24,424 bases of DNA from a virus. Where the stretch lies: positions 1 through 24,424 of IMG/VR virus record IMGVR_UViG_3300011113_000336, one strand, 5' to 3'. Both the position numbers and the translations under genes were made by a program. Shown in pieces: positions 14,419 through 21,692 of the stretch (position 1 is the first letter of the stretch; each line of letters begins with the position of its first letter). The notes under the pieces are model-generated. The model was not told the DNA's origin. It was given only the letters and a program-made list of their open reading frames with translations, and searched no databases.

Positions 14419-15747
14419 ATGAAGTTTTTAAAAAAAGATTTATTACGTATATTAGGTGAAAACCTACATGAAATGCCAATGGATTTTGATACACCTGATA
14501 GACCATATCAGGGATTACAAGACAAATTAGCTCAAGGAGATACCCCGTTAAAAAAGATTCCATTACCGTCAACCGGTGAAGAACCTAATAAAAATTTCCA
14601 AGAATTACTTGCATCTGAAAGATACAGACAAGTAGTTGCTAAAGTTAGAGAATATACGGGGGTTGAAGCACCAATGCGAGGTGAACAAGGTGTTATGCCG
14701 TTGGCTCGAATGATGATGTCAGCACATGATGAAATTGTCCAAACTGAACGGGCACATAAAGAAGAATTAGAAAGACTTGCAGTTGAATTAGTAATGAAAG
14801 AAATGGGTATTCCTGAAGGGGCACTACAATTTGATGCAAAAATTGTTGGTATGGGTGAAATTGATACTCAGAATTTTAATCGAGAAATACAACAACAACC
14901 AAATATTGAACCTGTCGACATTGAACAAGATTTGATGAGTGATTTGGAATCAATGACAATGGAAAAGGCGAAGAGAAGATTAATTAATAATATGATACAA
15001 GGTGCATCTAAAAAAGGTCACTATATGTATCATTATGTTGCAGATAAGATTAGAGAAATTACGGGTTCTGACAGAATTATTGGACAATATGGTATTCTAA
15101 TGTCAATCAACGATACGTTGTATTGGCAATTAAGTGATGAGACCATGAAGATGATGATGGGTGGACCTGAAGGTGGTGGTTCTGTTGGAGGTAAGGAAGA
15201 GGTGAGAAGAAATACTAATCCACCGACAATTGTTGCGAGAGGTGCTAATTTTCCGATTCTTGTTCATGAATTAATTAAGGGTATTATGGAATTGTTTGCA
15301 ATTCAAGGAAGACCTACAGATGAAGAAGGTAATGAAGATACTGAAGCATGGTCAGAAATTGAAGGTTCTGAGGACACTCTTGAAAAAGAAATGTGGGATT
15401 TACGTTTAGGACCAGCAATTTGGGAAAGAATTAGGTCTCAGTATCCTGAAAATCTTTTAACGGATGAAAATAAGATAGAATTACAAAATTATTTATTAGT
15501 TGAAATATTTAAATTACCAGCAAAACAATTTTTGGTGTTTATGAGAGAAGTCATATCGGGTTCAGATGGTGGTAAACGTTTAATGGACGAATTGGTGGAT
15601 GGTATAGATAAATTACTTAAAGACCAAGATTATCAAGATGCGATTGACGCGTTTAACGAAGATTTAAATGATATTACAGATAATACAGATGATGATGATT
15701 TATCCGATTTCTTAGGTGATTTAGGTATTAGATTATCCGACGATTAG
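14419..15747 (+). CDS. Large hypothetical virion/packaging-cassette protein
   Basis: The product has 442 residues, acidic, soluble and largely helical. Notable blocks are LMSDLESMTMEKAKRRLINN and GHYMYHYVADKIREITGSDR near the middle, NPPTIVARGANFPILVHELI (~266-285) followed by KGIMELFAIQG, and an Asp-rich C-terminus (DNTDDDDLSDFLGD). The HELIK sequence lacks the second histidine of a HExxH zincin, so protease activity is not claimed. No family is recognised. It is the last gene of the 12092-15747 operon, with a terminator after its stop, and lies just before the terminase gene, so a head, neck or packaging role is likely from position only. Confidence 0.68.
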   Translation: MKFLKKDLLRILGENLHEMPMDFDTPDRPYQGLQDKLAQGDTPLKKIPLPSTGEEPNKNFQELLASERYRQVVAKVREYTGVEAPMRGEQGVMPLARMMMSAHDEIVQTERAHKEELERLAVELVMKEMGIPEGALQFDAKIVGMGEIDTQNFNREIQQQPNIEPVDIEQDLMSDLESMTMEKAKRRLINNMIQGASKKGHYMYHYVADKIREITGSDRIIGQYGILMSINDTLYWQLSDETMKMMMGGPEGGGSVGGKEEVRRNTNPPTIVARGANFPILVHELIKGIMELFAIQGRPTDEEGNEDTEAWSEIEGSEDTLEKEMWDLRLGPAIWERIRSQYPENLLTDENKIELQNYLLVEIFKLPAKQFLVFMREVISGSDGGKRLMDELVDGIDKLLKDQDYQDAIDAFNEDLNDITDNTDDDDLSDFLGDLGIRLSDD

Positions 15748-15771
15748 TCCGTTTATATGACTAAAAAAAAG

Positions 15772-15798
15772 AAAGGGGGACTTATGTCCCCTTTTTTT
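15772..15798 (+). terminator. Rho-independent terminator before the terminase gene
   Basis: A GGGGAC / GTCCCC stem with a TTAT loop, flanked by AAAG and followed by seven T residues, starts 25 bases after the 14419-15747 stop. Its presence supports starting the terminase at 15811 rather than at the in-frame ATG 15757. Confidence 0.85.
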
Positions 15799-15799
15799 A

Positions 15800-15809
15800 T
15801 ATTTATATA
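15800..15809 (+). promoter_or_regulatory. Late-element variant directly upstream of the terminase start
   Basis: TATTTATATA lies between the terminator and ATG 15811. A promoter this close would give a leaderless or downstream-starting transcript, so it may have another role or use the ATG as its start region. Confidence 0.3.
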
Positions 15810-15810
15810 T

Positions 15811-17583
15811 ATGAGTAATCAAAAAATAGAACAACTAAAGGAGTATGCTAAAATCATCAAAGACACCCCTTATGCATTAAAAACGTATTTACAAACTTAC
15901 GATAATACGCAAAAAAGATTCGTTCCGTTGGAGTTATTTCCTGACCAAATACAATTATTAGAGGATTATGAAAAATACAATGAGAATATAACGAGAAAAT
16001 ATAGACAGGCTGGTGTAACAACGGTTACCGCTGCTTGGATTTCAAAAAAACTTCAAACAGCAAAAAAAGATAATCCTGAAAGGGTATTGATAATCGCAAA
16101 CAAAAAAGACACTGCGGTTGAAATGGCTAACAAAATTAGGGCGTTTATTGAACAATGGCCCGATTGGGTTAATGTTGGTTTTTCACCGGATAAAAATTCA
16201 GAAAGTAGATTTAGATTAAACAACGGTTGTGAAGTAAAAGCAGTGGCAACATCTGCAGATGCGTTAAGAGGTTACACACCAACGATATTGATTTTTGACG
16301 AAGCGGCATATATTGAGGCCGGTGAAGATTTTTGGGCAGCATCTATGGCATCATTGTCTACGGGTGGTAAGATTATTCTTATTTCCACACCAAATGGTTT
16401 TGACCCAATTTATTACGGTGTATACGACCAAGCTATTAGAGGTGTTAACGATTTTCATATAACTGACTTAAGATGGTTTAAAGACCCGAGATACACAAAA
16501 GATTTAAGATGGGTTAAATGTAGTGATATTGTTCACTATATGTTAAATAGAGAACAATATGACGATGATGAGATTGTAATGACCGATTTTGAAATCGAAA
16601 ATTACAAACAGTATGAAGAGGAAGGATATAAACCTTTATCTTCTTGGTTTGAGTCAATGTCTAAAAAATTCAAATTTGATAGAAGAAAAATTGCTCAGGA
16701 ATTGGAGTGTGATTTTCTTGGTTCGGGGGATGGTGTGATTCCAACAGAAGTGCAAGATAACATTGTCAAAAACATGTTGAGGGACCCAAAAGAAAAGTAC
16801 ATGCAAGGTACTTTTTGGCAATGGAAAGAACCTATACAAGGTCATAAATACATAATGGGTGTTGATGTTAGTAGAGGTGATAGTGAGGATTTTTCATCAA
16901 TAAACATTATTGATTTTGATGAAAGAGAACAAGTTGCAGAATATATTGGTAAAATACCGCCTGATGATTTAGCATCTATCGCTTATAAATGGGGTGTTCT
17001 TTACGAAGCGTTTATTGTTGTTGATATTACTGGTGGGATGGGTGTTGCAACATCAAGAAAACTACAAGAATTAAATTACAAAAATCTCTATATTGATGGT
17101 ATTAACACAAAGAATATTTGGGAATATAATTCTAAAGCAATGGAAAAAATACCCGGTATTAACTTCAATAATAAGAGAACACAAATTGTGGCAGCGTTTG
17201 AAGAACAATTGAGAAAAGGGTTTCAAGTTAGGTCCGCAAGATTAATGAATGAATTAAATACGTTTGTTTATATCAATGGTAGACCAGACCACATGAAAGG
17301 TGCTCATGATGATGCTATCATGAGTATGTCTATGGCTCTATATGTTGGTGATATTTCTTTTGCTCAACTAAGTAAAAATGAAAATGCAAATAAGGCGATG
17401 CTAGAATCGTGGACAATATCTGAGAGGACATATGAACCAAATAAATCATTTTATTCATATGGAACATCATTTGACCAAATTGGTTCAATGTCATCGGATG
17501 GTAATCCTATTTTTCAACAAAACAATAATGCAACAAAAGAACAATATAAACAATATTCTTGGTTATTTGGTAAACAACGTTAA
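15811..17583 (+). CDS. Terminase large subunit (gp17-like)
   Basis: The product has 590 residues, close to T4 gp17 at 610. It drives ATP-dependent DNA packaging into the prohead and cuts the concatemer. ATPase domain: Walker A position KYRQAGVTT (~63-71), where T4 has SRQLGKTT, so the usual lysine is valine; Walker B TILIFDEAA (158-166) with D163 and E164; motif III ISTPNG (191-196). RNase-H-like nuclease domain: GVDVSRGDSEDFSSI (~350-364) with D352, VVDITGGMG (403-411) with D405, and GAHDDAIMS (~497-505) with the last aspartates. These fit the three acidic nuclease ligands. The start is chosen after the terminator; an in-frame ATG at 15757 would translate through it. Confidence 0.93.
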   Translation: MSNQKIEQLKEYAKIIKDTPYALKTYLQTYDNTQKRFVPLELFPDQIQLLEDYEKYNENITRKYRQAGVTTVTAAWISKKLQTAKKDNPERVLIIANKKDTAVEMANKIRAFIEQWPDWVNVGFSPDKNSESRFRLNNGCEVKAVATSADALRGYTPTILIFDEAAYIEAGEDFWAASMASLSTGGKIILISTPNGFDPIYYGVYDQAIRGVNDFHITDLRWFKDPRYTKDLRWVKCSDIVHYMLNREQYDDDEIVMTDFEIENYKQYEEEGYKPLSSWFESMSKKFKFDRRKIAQELECDFLGSGDGVIPTEVQDNIVKNMLRDPKEKYMQGTFWQWKEPIQGHKYIMGVDVSRGDSEDFSSINIIDFDEREQVAEYIGKIPPDDLASIAYKWGVLYEAFIVVDITGGMGVATSRKLQELNYKNLYIDGINTKNIWEYNSKAMEKIPGINFNNKRTQIVAAFEEQLRKGFQVRSARLMNELNTFVYINGRPDHMKGAHDDAIMSMSMALYVGDISFAQLSKNENANKAMLESWTISERTYEPNKSFYSYGTSFDQIGSMSSDGNPIFQQNNNATKEQYKQYSWLFGKQR

Positions 17584-17605
17584 TCGTTTATTTTAAACTA
17601 ATTTT

Positions 17606-17634
17606 TATTTATATTCTTTTTAACTATTTATATA
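17606..17634 (+). promoter_or_regulatory. Two late-element variants upstream of the portal gene
   Basis: TATTTATAT at 17606-17614 and TATTTATATA at 17625-17634 lie in the 52-base gap before ATG 17636. The first is at a workable promoter distance (21 bases); the second abuts the start codon. Confidence 0.35.
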
Positions 17635-17635
17635 C

Positions 17636-19438
17636 ATGGCTGATAATTTAACAGTATTTCAAAGATTAACAAAAATATTTGGTTTTCCCGGTAAAGTAAC
17701 TCCTGAAGAAGCACCATCTTTTAAATTCGATAAAGAAGAAATTTTAAAAACGAGTAGTAGAGAAGAATATGAAAAGGCGATGTTGCAGGCTCAACAAACT
17801 CAATACATTGCTGATAAATTTTCTAAACTTGACCAATCACTGTATAACCAATCTGTTTATTATGAACCAAACAGATTATCAATGTATTATGATGTTGAGT
17901 CGATGGAGTTCACTCCTGAAATTTCAGCTGCTTTGGATATATACGCTGAAGAATCTACAACATTATCTGAAAAGGGAAACTTACTAACAATCTTTTCGGA
18001 ATCCGATAGAATTAAATCAACATTAGAAGATTTATTTGTAAACAGATTGGATTTAAACACTAATTTACAAATGTGGGCTAGAGGTATGTGTAAATATGGT
18101 GACAATTTTGTTTATTTAAAAGTTGACCCAGAAAAAGGTATTATTGGTTGTCAACAATTACCAAATATTGAGATTGAAAGATTAGAGGGTAAGGAAAGTA
18201 AAACCCCTAATCAAATGGATACTATGCAAATGCCAAGTAGAGAACTCAGATTTCAATGGAAAAATAAAGAAATGGAGTTTCAGTCTTGGGAAATTGCTCA
18301 TTTTAGACTATTAGGTGACGATAGAAAACTTCCTTATGGTACATCTATGTTGGATAAAATCAGGAGGATTTGGAAACAATTGTTACTTGCTGAAGATGCT
18401 ATGTTGATTTATAGAACAACGAGGGCACCCGAAAGACGTGTATTTAAAGTTTTTGTTGGTAATATGGATGACAAAGATATCGAACCATATGTACAAAGAG
18501 TTGCGAATAAATTTAAAAGGGACCAAGTTGTTGATTCAAGAAACGGTCAAGTTGATATGAGGTATAATCAAATGGCGGTAGACCAAGATTATTTTATTCC
18601 TGTTCGTGACCCGGCTCAAACAAATCCAATTGAAACATTACCTGGTGCTCAAAATTTGGGAGAAATTGCGGATATTGAATATATTCAGAAAAAAATGTTA
18701 GCTGCACTAAGAATACCAAAAGCCTTTTTGGGTTTTGAAGAAGTTGTTGGTGATGGTAAAACATTAGCACTAATGGACATTAGGTTCGCAAGAACAATTA
18801 ATAGAATTCAAAAATCTTTAATACATGAGTTAAATAAAATCGCTTTAATTCATTTGTATTTAGTTGGATTAGAAGATGAATTAAATAATTTTTCATTATC
18901 TTTAACAAACCCATCCGCTCAGTCAGATTTATTAAGAATTGAACAATGGAAAGAAAAAATTCTCTTATATAAAGACGCCACTTCCGACCAATCTCAAATA
19001 GGTATATTACCCGTTTCACATACATGGGCAAAAAAGAATATCTTGGGTATGAGTGATAGTGAAGTTGTTTTAGATTTACAACAACAAAGATTAGAAAGGG
19101 CGATTGGTTTTGAATTAACTAATACTCAAATGGTAATAAAACGTTCGGGTGTTTTTGATGAGGTCGATTCCAAATATGGTATTCCCGAAAATGAGAGGGA
19201 GGCCGCAGCACAATCACCAGAAAATGCTGAAGCAGGTGGGGGTATGGATATGGGTGCACCACCAACACCACCTTCACCGCCGGCCGGTGGTGAGGCTCCG
19301 CTAAGTGAAAATAAAAAAATTAGATTAACAAATTTTTTAGGTGAATCTAACAATTTAGAAGATTTATTTGATATTAATAAAGCACAACAGAATATTTATG
19401 AAATAGAAAATAAATTAAACGATATACTAAACCAATAA
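17636..19438 (+). CDS. Portal protein (gp20-like)
   Basis: The product has 600 residues; T4 gp20 has 524. The portal forms the dodecameric ring at the prohead vertex that seats the terminase and nucleates head assembly. T4-type signatures are: EFTPEISAALDIYAEE near 90-105, HFRLLGDDRKLPYGTSMLDK, TTRAPERRVFKVFVGN, then PAQTNPIETLPGAQNLGEIA with DIEYIQKKMLAALRIPKAFL, the strongest block of the family. The extra length is mainly C-terminal: a Gly/Pro-rich linker (GGGMDMGAPPTPPSPPAGGE) and a short helical end. It follows the terminase by 52 bases and precedes a coiled-coil gene by 4. Confidence 0.94.
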   Translation: MADNLTVFQRLTKIFGFPGKVTPEEAPSFKFDKEEILKTSSREEYEKAMLQAQQTQYIADKFSKLDQSLYNQSVYYEPNRLSMYYDVESMEFTPEISAALDIYAEESTTLSEKGNLLTIFSESDRIKSTLEDLFVNRLDLNTNLQMWARGMCKYGDNFVYLKVDPEKGIIGCQQLPNIEIERLEGKESKTPNQMDTMQMPSRELRFQWKNKEMEFQSWEIAHFRLLGDDRKLPYGTSMLDKIRRIWKQLLLAEDAMLIYRTTRAPERRVFKVFVGNMDDKDIEPYVQRVANKFKRDQVVDSRNGQVDMRYNQMAVDQDYFIPVRDPAQTNPIETLPGAQNLGEIADIEYIQKKMLAALRIPKAFLGFEEVVGDGKTLALMDIRFARTINRIQKSLIHELNKIALIHLYLVGLEDELNNFSLSLTNPSAQSDLLRIEQWKEKILLYKDATSDQSQIGILPVSHTWAKKNILGMSDSEVVLDLQQQRLERAIGFELTNTQMVIKRSGVFDEVDSKYGIPENEREAAAQSPENAEAGGGMDMGAPPTPPSPPAGGEAPLSENKKIRLTNFLGESNNLEDLFDINKAQQNIYEIENKLNDILNQ

Positions 19439-19442
19439 TCAA

Positions 19443-20180
19443 ATGACAAATTTTGGAGAATTTAAATTAAAAATGTTAACCAAGTTAACTGATTTATATA
19501 CATCAAAAAATAAAGTGGAATTAAAAAATACCATAAAATCAATCACATCAAATAAAACATTATCCGAAATGTATACTTTCTATGAAAACATAGAAAATTT
19601 AAACATCACATCAAAAGATAAGGCCAAATTATATGTGGAATCAATTGAACCTATTTTAATTGAAAAAATGAAAACCGTGAAAAAAAATTTGAAGAATTTT
19701 ACTAAAGAATTAAAAGATATTGAGTCTGAAAAAAATTCTTTGTATGAAAATTTAGATATTCTTTCGGAAGAAAACACTATACACAATATATCCAAAAAAA
19801 TAGATGCTAGAGAAAATTTAATTGAACACTTACTAAAAGAAAAAAAACAAGACGAAACCCCAAGTGAAATTCAAATAGAAAATCACTCACTGTTAAATGC
19901 TGTGTTGGTTAACAATTTTAATATAAAATATTCAGATTTTTTAAGTGAGGAACAAAAAGAAACATTTAATAAAATTGTTTCGATGCCCAACGATGAATTA
20001 ATAAAAGAAACAAAAAACCTTAAAAAGGAATTATCCAGTAAAATTGACTCTTTGATTAAAGAATCGAGCGAGGATACGTTAAAAGATAAATTAAAAAATG
20101 TGATGTCAGAAATAAATAAATCTGACACCACAAAATTTGACTATTATAAACTTATTGAATTGAAGAACGGGTTACTATGA
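19443..20180 (+). CDS. Coiled-coil protein in the portal-protease interval
   Basis: The product has 245 residues, very rich in Lys, Glu, Asn and Leu. Long heptad-like helices are evident (KMKTVKKNLKNFTKELKDIE; ISKKIDARENLIEHLLKEKK; and a final KESSEDTLKDKLKNVMSEIN). No enzyme motif or signal peptide is present. No family is recognised. In T4 the interval between genes 20 and 21 holds the small prohead core genes 67 and 68, so a core or scaffold role is a fair guess from synteny, not homology. It starts 4 bases after the portal stop; its end overlaps the 3' end of the opposite-strand bS21 gene by 6 bases. Confidence 0.68.
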   Translation: MTNFGEFKLKMLTKLTDLYTSKNKVELKNTIKSITSNKTLSEMYTFYENIENLNITSKDKAKLYVESIEPILIEKMKTVKKNLKNFTKELKDIESEKNSLYENLDILSEENTIHNISKKIDARENLIEHLLKEKKQDETPSEIQIENHSLLNAVLVNNFNIKYSDFLSEEQKETFNKIVSMPNDELIKETKNLKKELSSKIDSLIKESSEDTLKDKLKNVMSEINKSDTTKFDYYKLIELKNGLL

Positions 20181-20372
20181 CCTATCTTCTTTGCTTTTAA
20201 TTTTTTGTTTATAAATTGCTTTAAGTAATTCATCTCTTCTGGCGATAGATGGTTTTACAAATTCCTCTCTATCCCTTAATTGCTCGTTTTGTCTTGTTTT
20301 TTGAACCCTGTATTTATATTTTTTTAGCGCGGGTTCTATTCCTTTTTCTTTGCTTACATTAATTTTTATCAT
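20175..20372 (-). CDS. rpsU: Ribosomal protein bS21
   Basis: The product has 65 residues, the normal bS21 length. It matches the family along its whole length: IKINVSKEKGIEPALKKYKY (2-21), RVQKTRQNEQLRDREEFVKP (~22-41), then SIARRDELLKAIYKQKIKSK. bS21 sits on the small subunit near the 3' end of 16S rRNA; in flavobacteria it takes part in hiding the anti-Shine-Dalgarno sequence. Phage-encoded bS21 has been reported. The leader here is A-rich (AAAAAAAAAGTT before ATG) with no Shine-Dalgarno site, and a near-match to the host -7 box (TCGTATATTTT, 20394-20384 on the minus strand). The gene is antisense to the head genes and convergent with the coiled-coil gene. Confident identification. Confidence 0.93.
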   Translation of the reverse strand: MIKINVSKEKGIEPALKKYKYRVQKTRQNEQLRDREEFVKPSIARRDELLKAIYKQKIKSKEDRS

Positions 20373-20384
20373 AACTTTTTTTTT

Positions 20385-20394
20385 AAAATATACG
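20385..20394 (-). promoter_or_regulatory. Candidate -7 box for bS21
   Basis: On the minus strand CGTATATTTT (20394-20385) differs by one base from the CGTATATTTG found before two other minus-strand units (7900 and 5943). It lies 12 bases before the bS21 ATG. No -33 TTTG is seen at the expected 19-20 bases. Confidence 0.35.
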
Positions 20395-20470
20395 AAAAAA
20401 ATTTTAAATTATTAACATTATTTCATATATTTTATATACACCATAAAAATATTATATATGATAAATAATA

Positions 20471-20896
20471 ATGAAAAAAGGAAAATTTATAGTAATTGGT
20501 TCACATGAGAATGTGAAAATAGGATATGGGACTGTAGATTATAAAAATTTAAAAACAATTTATATTCAGTTAAATTCTTGGATACAACCAACATTAGATG
20601 AACAAGATTTTGATAAATTAATTTATAAAAGTAGAAAAAGAATAAAAGATAAAATTTATTTACTTAATTCTGAATTTTTCAAACCACAGTGTATTGTTGA
20701 TTTGGACATAAAAACAAACGGAATTAAATTAAATAAAAGGTCTTTTATGGATTTAGAAATAACCCTTTATGTTAGTAAACATTTTGATGTAAGGTCAAAG
20801 GAAATAAAAAATTACATTGCAAACCTATCAAAAGACATAATCGAAACAGTACTTGTTGACAAAACTTTTTATAATTTCTTCGATAAAAAGAATTAA
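20471..20896 (+). CDS. Hypothetical protein between bS21 and prohead protease
   Basis: The product has 141 residues, basic, mixed alpha/beta and soluble. It begins MKKGKFIVIGSHENVKIGYG and contains IYIQLNSWIQP, IVDLDIKTNGIKLNKRSFMD and DVRSKEIKNYIANLSKDIIE. No family is recognised and no catalytic motif is obvious. It is divergent from bS21 (98-base gap) and 33 bases upstream of the protease gene. A head-assembly role is suggested only by its place. Confidence 0.65.
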   Translation: MKKGKFIVIGSHENVKIGYGTVDYKNLKTIYIQLNSWIQPTLDEQDFDKLIYKSRKRIKDKIYLLNSEFFKPQCIVDLDIKTNGIKLNKRSFMDLEITLYVSKHFDVRSKEIKNYIANLSKDIIETVLVDKTFYNFFDKKN

Positions 20897-20909
20897 TCTT
20901 TTTCCGAAG

Positions 20910-20919
20910 TATTTATTAT
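20910..20919 (+). promoter_or_regulatory. Candidate late-promoter element before the prohead protease gene
   Basis: TATTTATTAT followed by AAAAA lies 10 bases before ATG 20930. The extended form TATTTATTATAAAA is shared exactly with the element at 21666. Confidence 0.45.
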
Positions 20920-20929
20920 AAAAAGTTTA

Positions 20930-21613
20930 ATGAAGATATTGGGTCCTAATGATACCGGTAGAGGTATTCTTTTAGAATACGATGCTGGGTATATTTCGCA
21001 CGAAGAAAATAAGAAAATAATTTCTGAAATGAGAGAAATGGATTTCTCTCAAGATATTATATTGTTTGCTGTTTTACAAAAATATGATACACCAAACAAA
21101 AATGGTAGAATATATCCAGAACTTTTATTAAAAAGAGAAAACGAAAAATATCAAACTTTAATTAAAAAGGGTGGTGCATTAAACGAACTTAATCACCCGA
21201 GCTCGTCTTTGCTTGATTTAGACAGAATTTCTCATTCAATTTTAGAGACATGGTGGGATGGTAAAATATTAATGGGTAAAATAAAACTTTTTACTTCACC
21301 CGCATGGAAAAAAATGGGGATTGTAAGTACAAAGGGAGACCAAGCGGCAATGTTAATTATGAATGGGGCAACACTTGGTATATCATCAAGAGGTGTTGGT
21401 TCATTAAAAAATGTAAAGGGACAAAATATCGTTCAAGATGATTTTGAATTAGTTTGTTTTGATTTAGTATCATCCCCAAGCACCCCAGGAGCGTATGTTT
21501 TCTCAGATATAAATGACAGAGAGCAGTATCAAGAGTCATTGGATGAAAAACCAAAAGACGTTGATAAAATGAAAAATCTTATGTCAAGATTGGATAGTTT
21601 TTTATCAAAATAA
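20930..21613 (+). CDS. Prohead core protease (gp21-like)
   Basis: The product has 227 residues; T4 gp21 has 212. It is the herpesvirus-type serine protease that digests the prohead core and trims capsid proteins at (I/L)-x-E sites. The catalytic histidine is in NELNHP (~H89) and the catalytic serine in LGISSRGVGS (~S152-S153), both in the family context. The FELVCFDLVSSPSTPGA block (~172-188) matches the conserved strand after the serine. It lies directly upstream of its expected substrates, the core protein and the major capsid protein, as in T4. Confidence 0.93.
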   Translation: MKILGPNDTGRGILLEYDAGYISHEENKKIISEMREMDFSQDIILFAVLQKYDTPNKNGRIYPELLLKRENEKYQTLIKKGGALNELNHPSSSLLDLDRISHSILETWWDGKILMGKIKLFTSPAWKKMGIVSTKGDQAAMLIMNGATLGISSRGVGSLKNVKGQNIVQDDFELVCFDLVSSPSTPGAYVFSDINDREQYQESLDEKPKDVDKMKNLMSRLDSFLSK

Positions 21614-21619
21614 GTTTTT

Positions 21620-21639
21620 TTACGTTTTTAATAACGTAA
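21620..21639 (+). terminator. Weak hairpin after the protease gene
   Basis: A perfect 7-bp inverted repeat TTACGTT / AACGTAA with a 6-base loop lies 6 bases after the protease stop. The stem is AU-rich and its T-run starts about 8 bases later, so termination would be partial at best; it could also protect an mRNA 3' end. Confidence 0.35.
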
Positions 21640-21665
21640 CATAATATTTTTTATTAAAAACGATA

Positions 21666-21679
21666 TATTTATTATAAAA
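21666..21679 (+). promoter_or_regulatory. Candidate late-promoter element before the scaffold and capsid genes
   Basis: TATTTATTATAAAA lies 13 bases before ATG 21693 (last base to start) and is identical to the element before the protease gene. It would drive the scaffold and major capsid genes, as no such element lies between them. Confidence 0.5.
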
Positions 21680-21692
21680 CTATATTCATAAA

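Noticed and set aside
15265-15300. Zinc metalloprotease motif in the 442-residue protein
   Set aside because: The sequence is HELIK; the second histidine of HExxH is missing and no third ligand pattern is seen.
15757-15810. Terminase start at ATG 15757
   Set aside because: The extra 18 residues (Lys-rich then hydrophobic) are encoded by the terminator stem and T-run.
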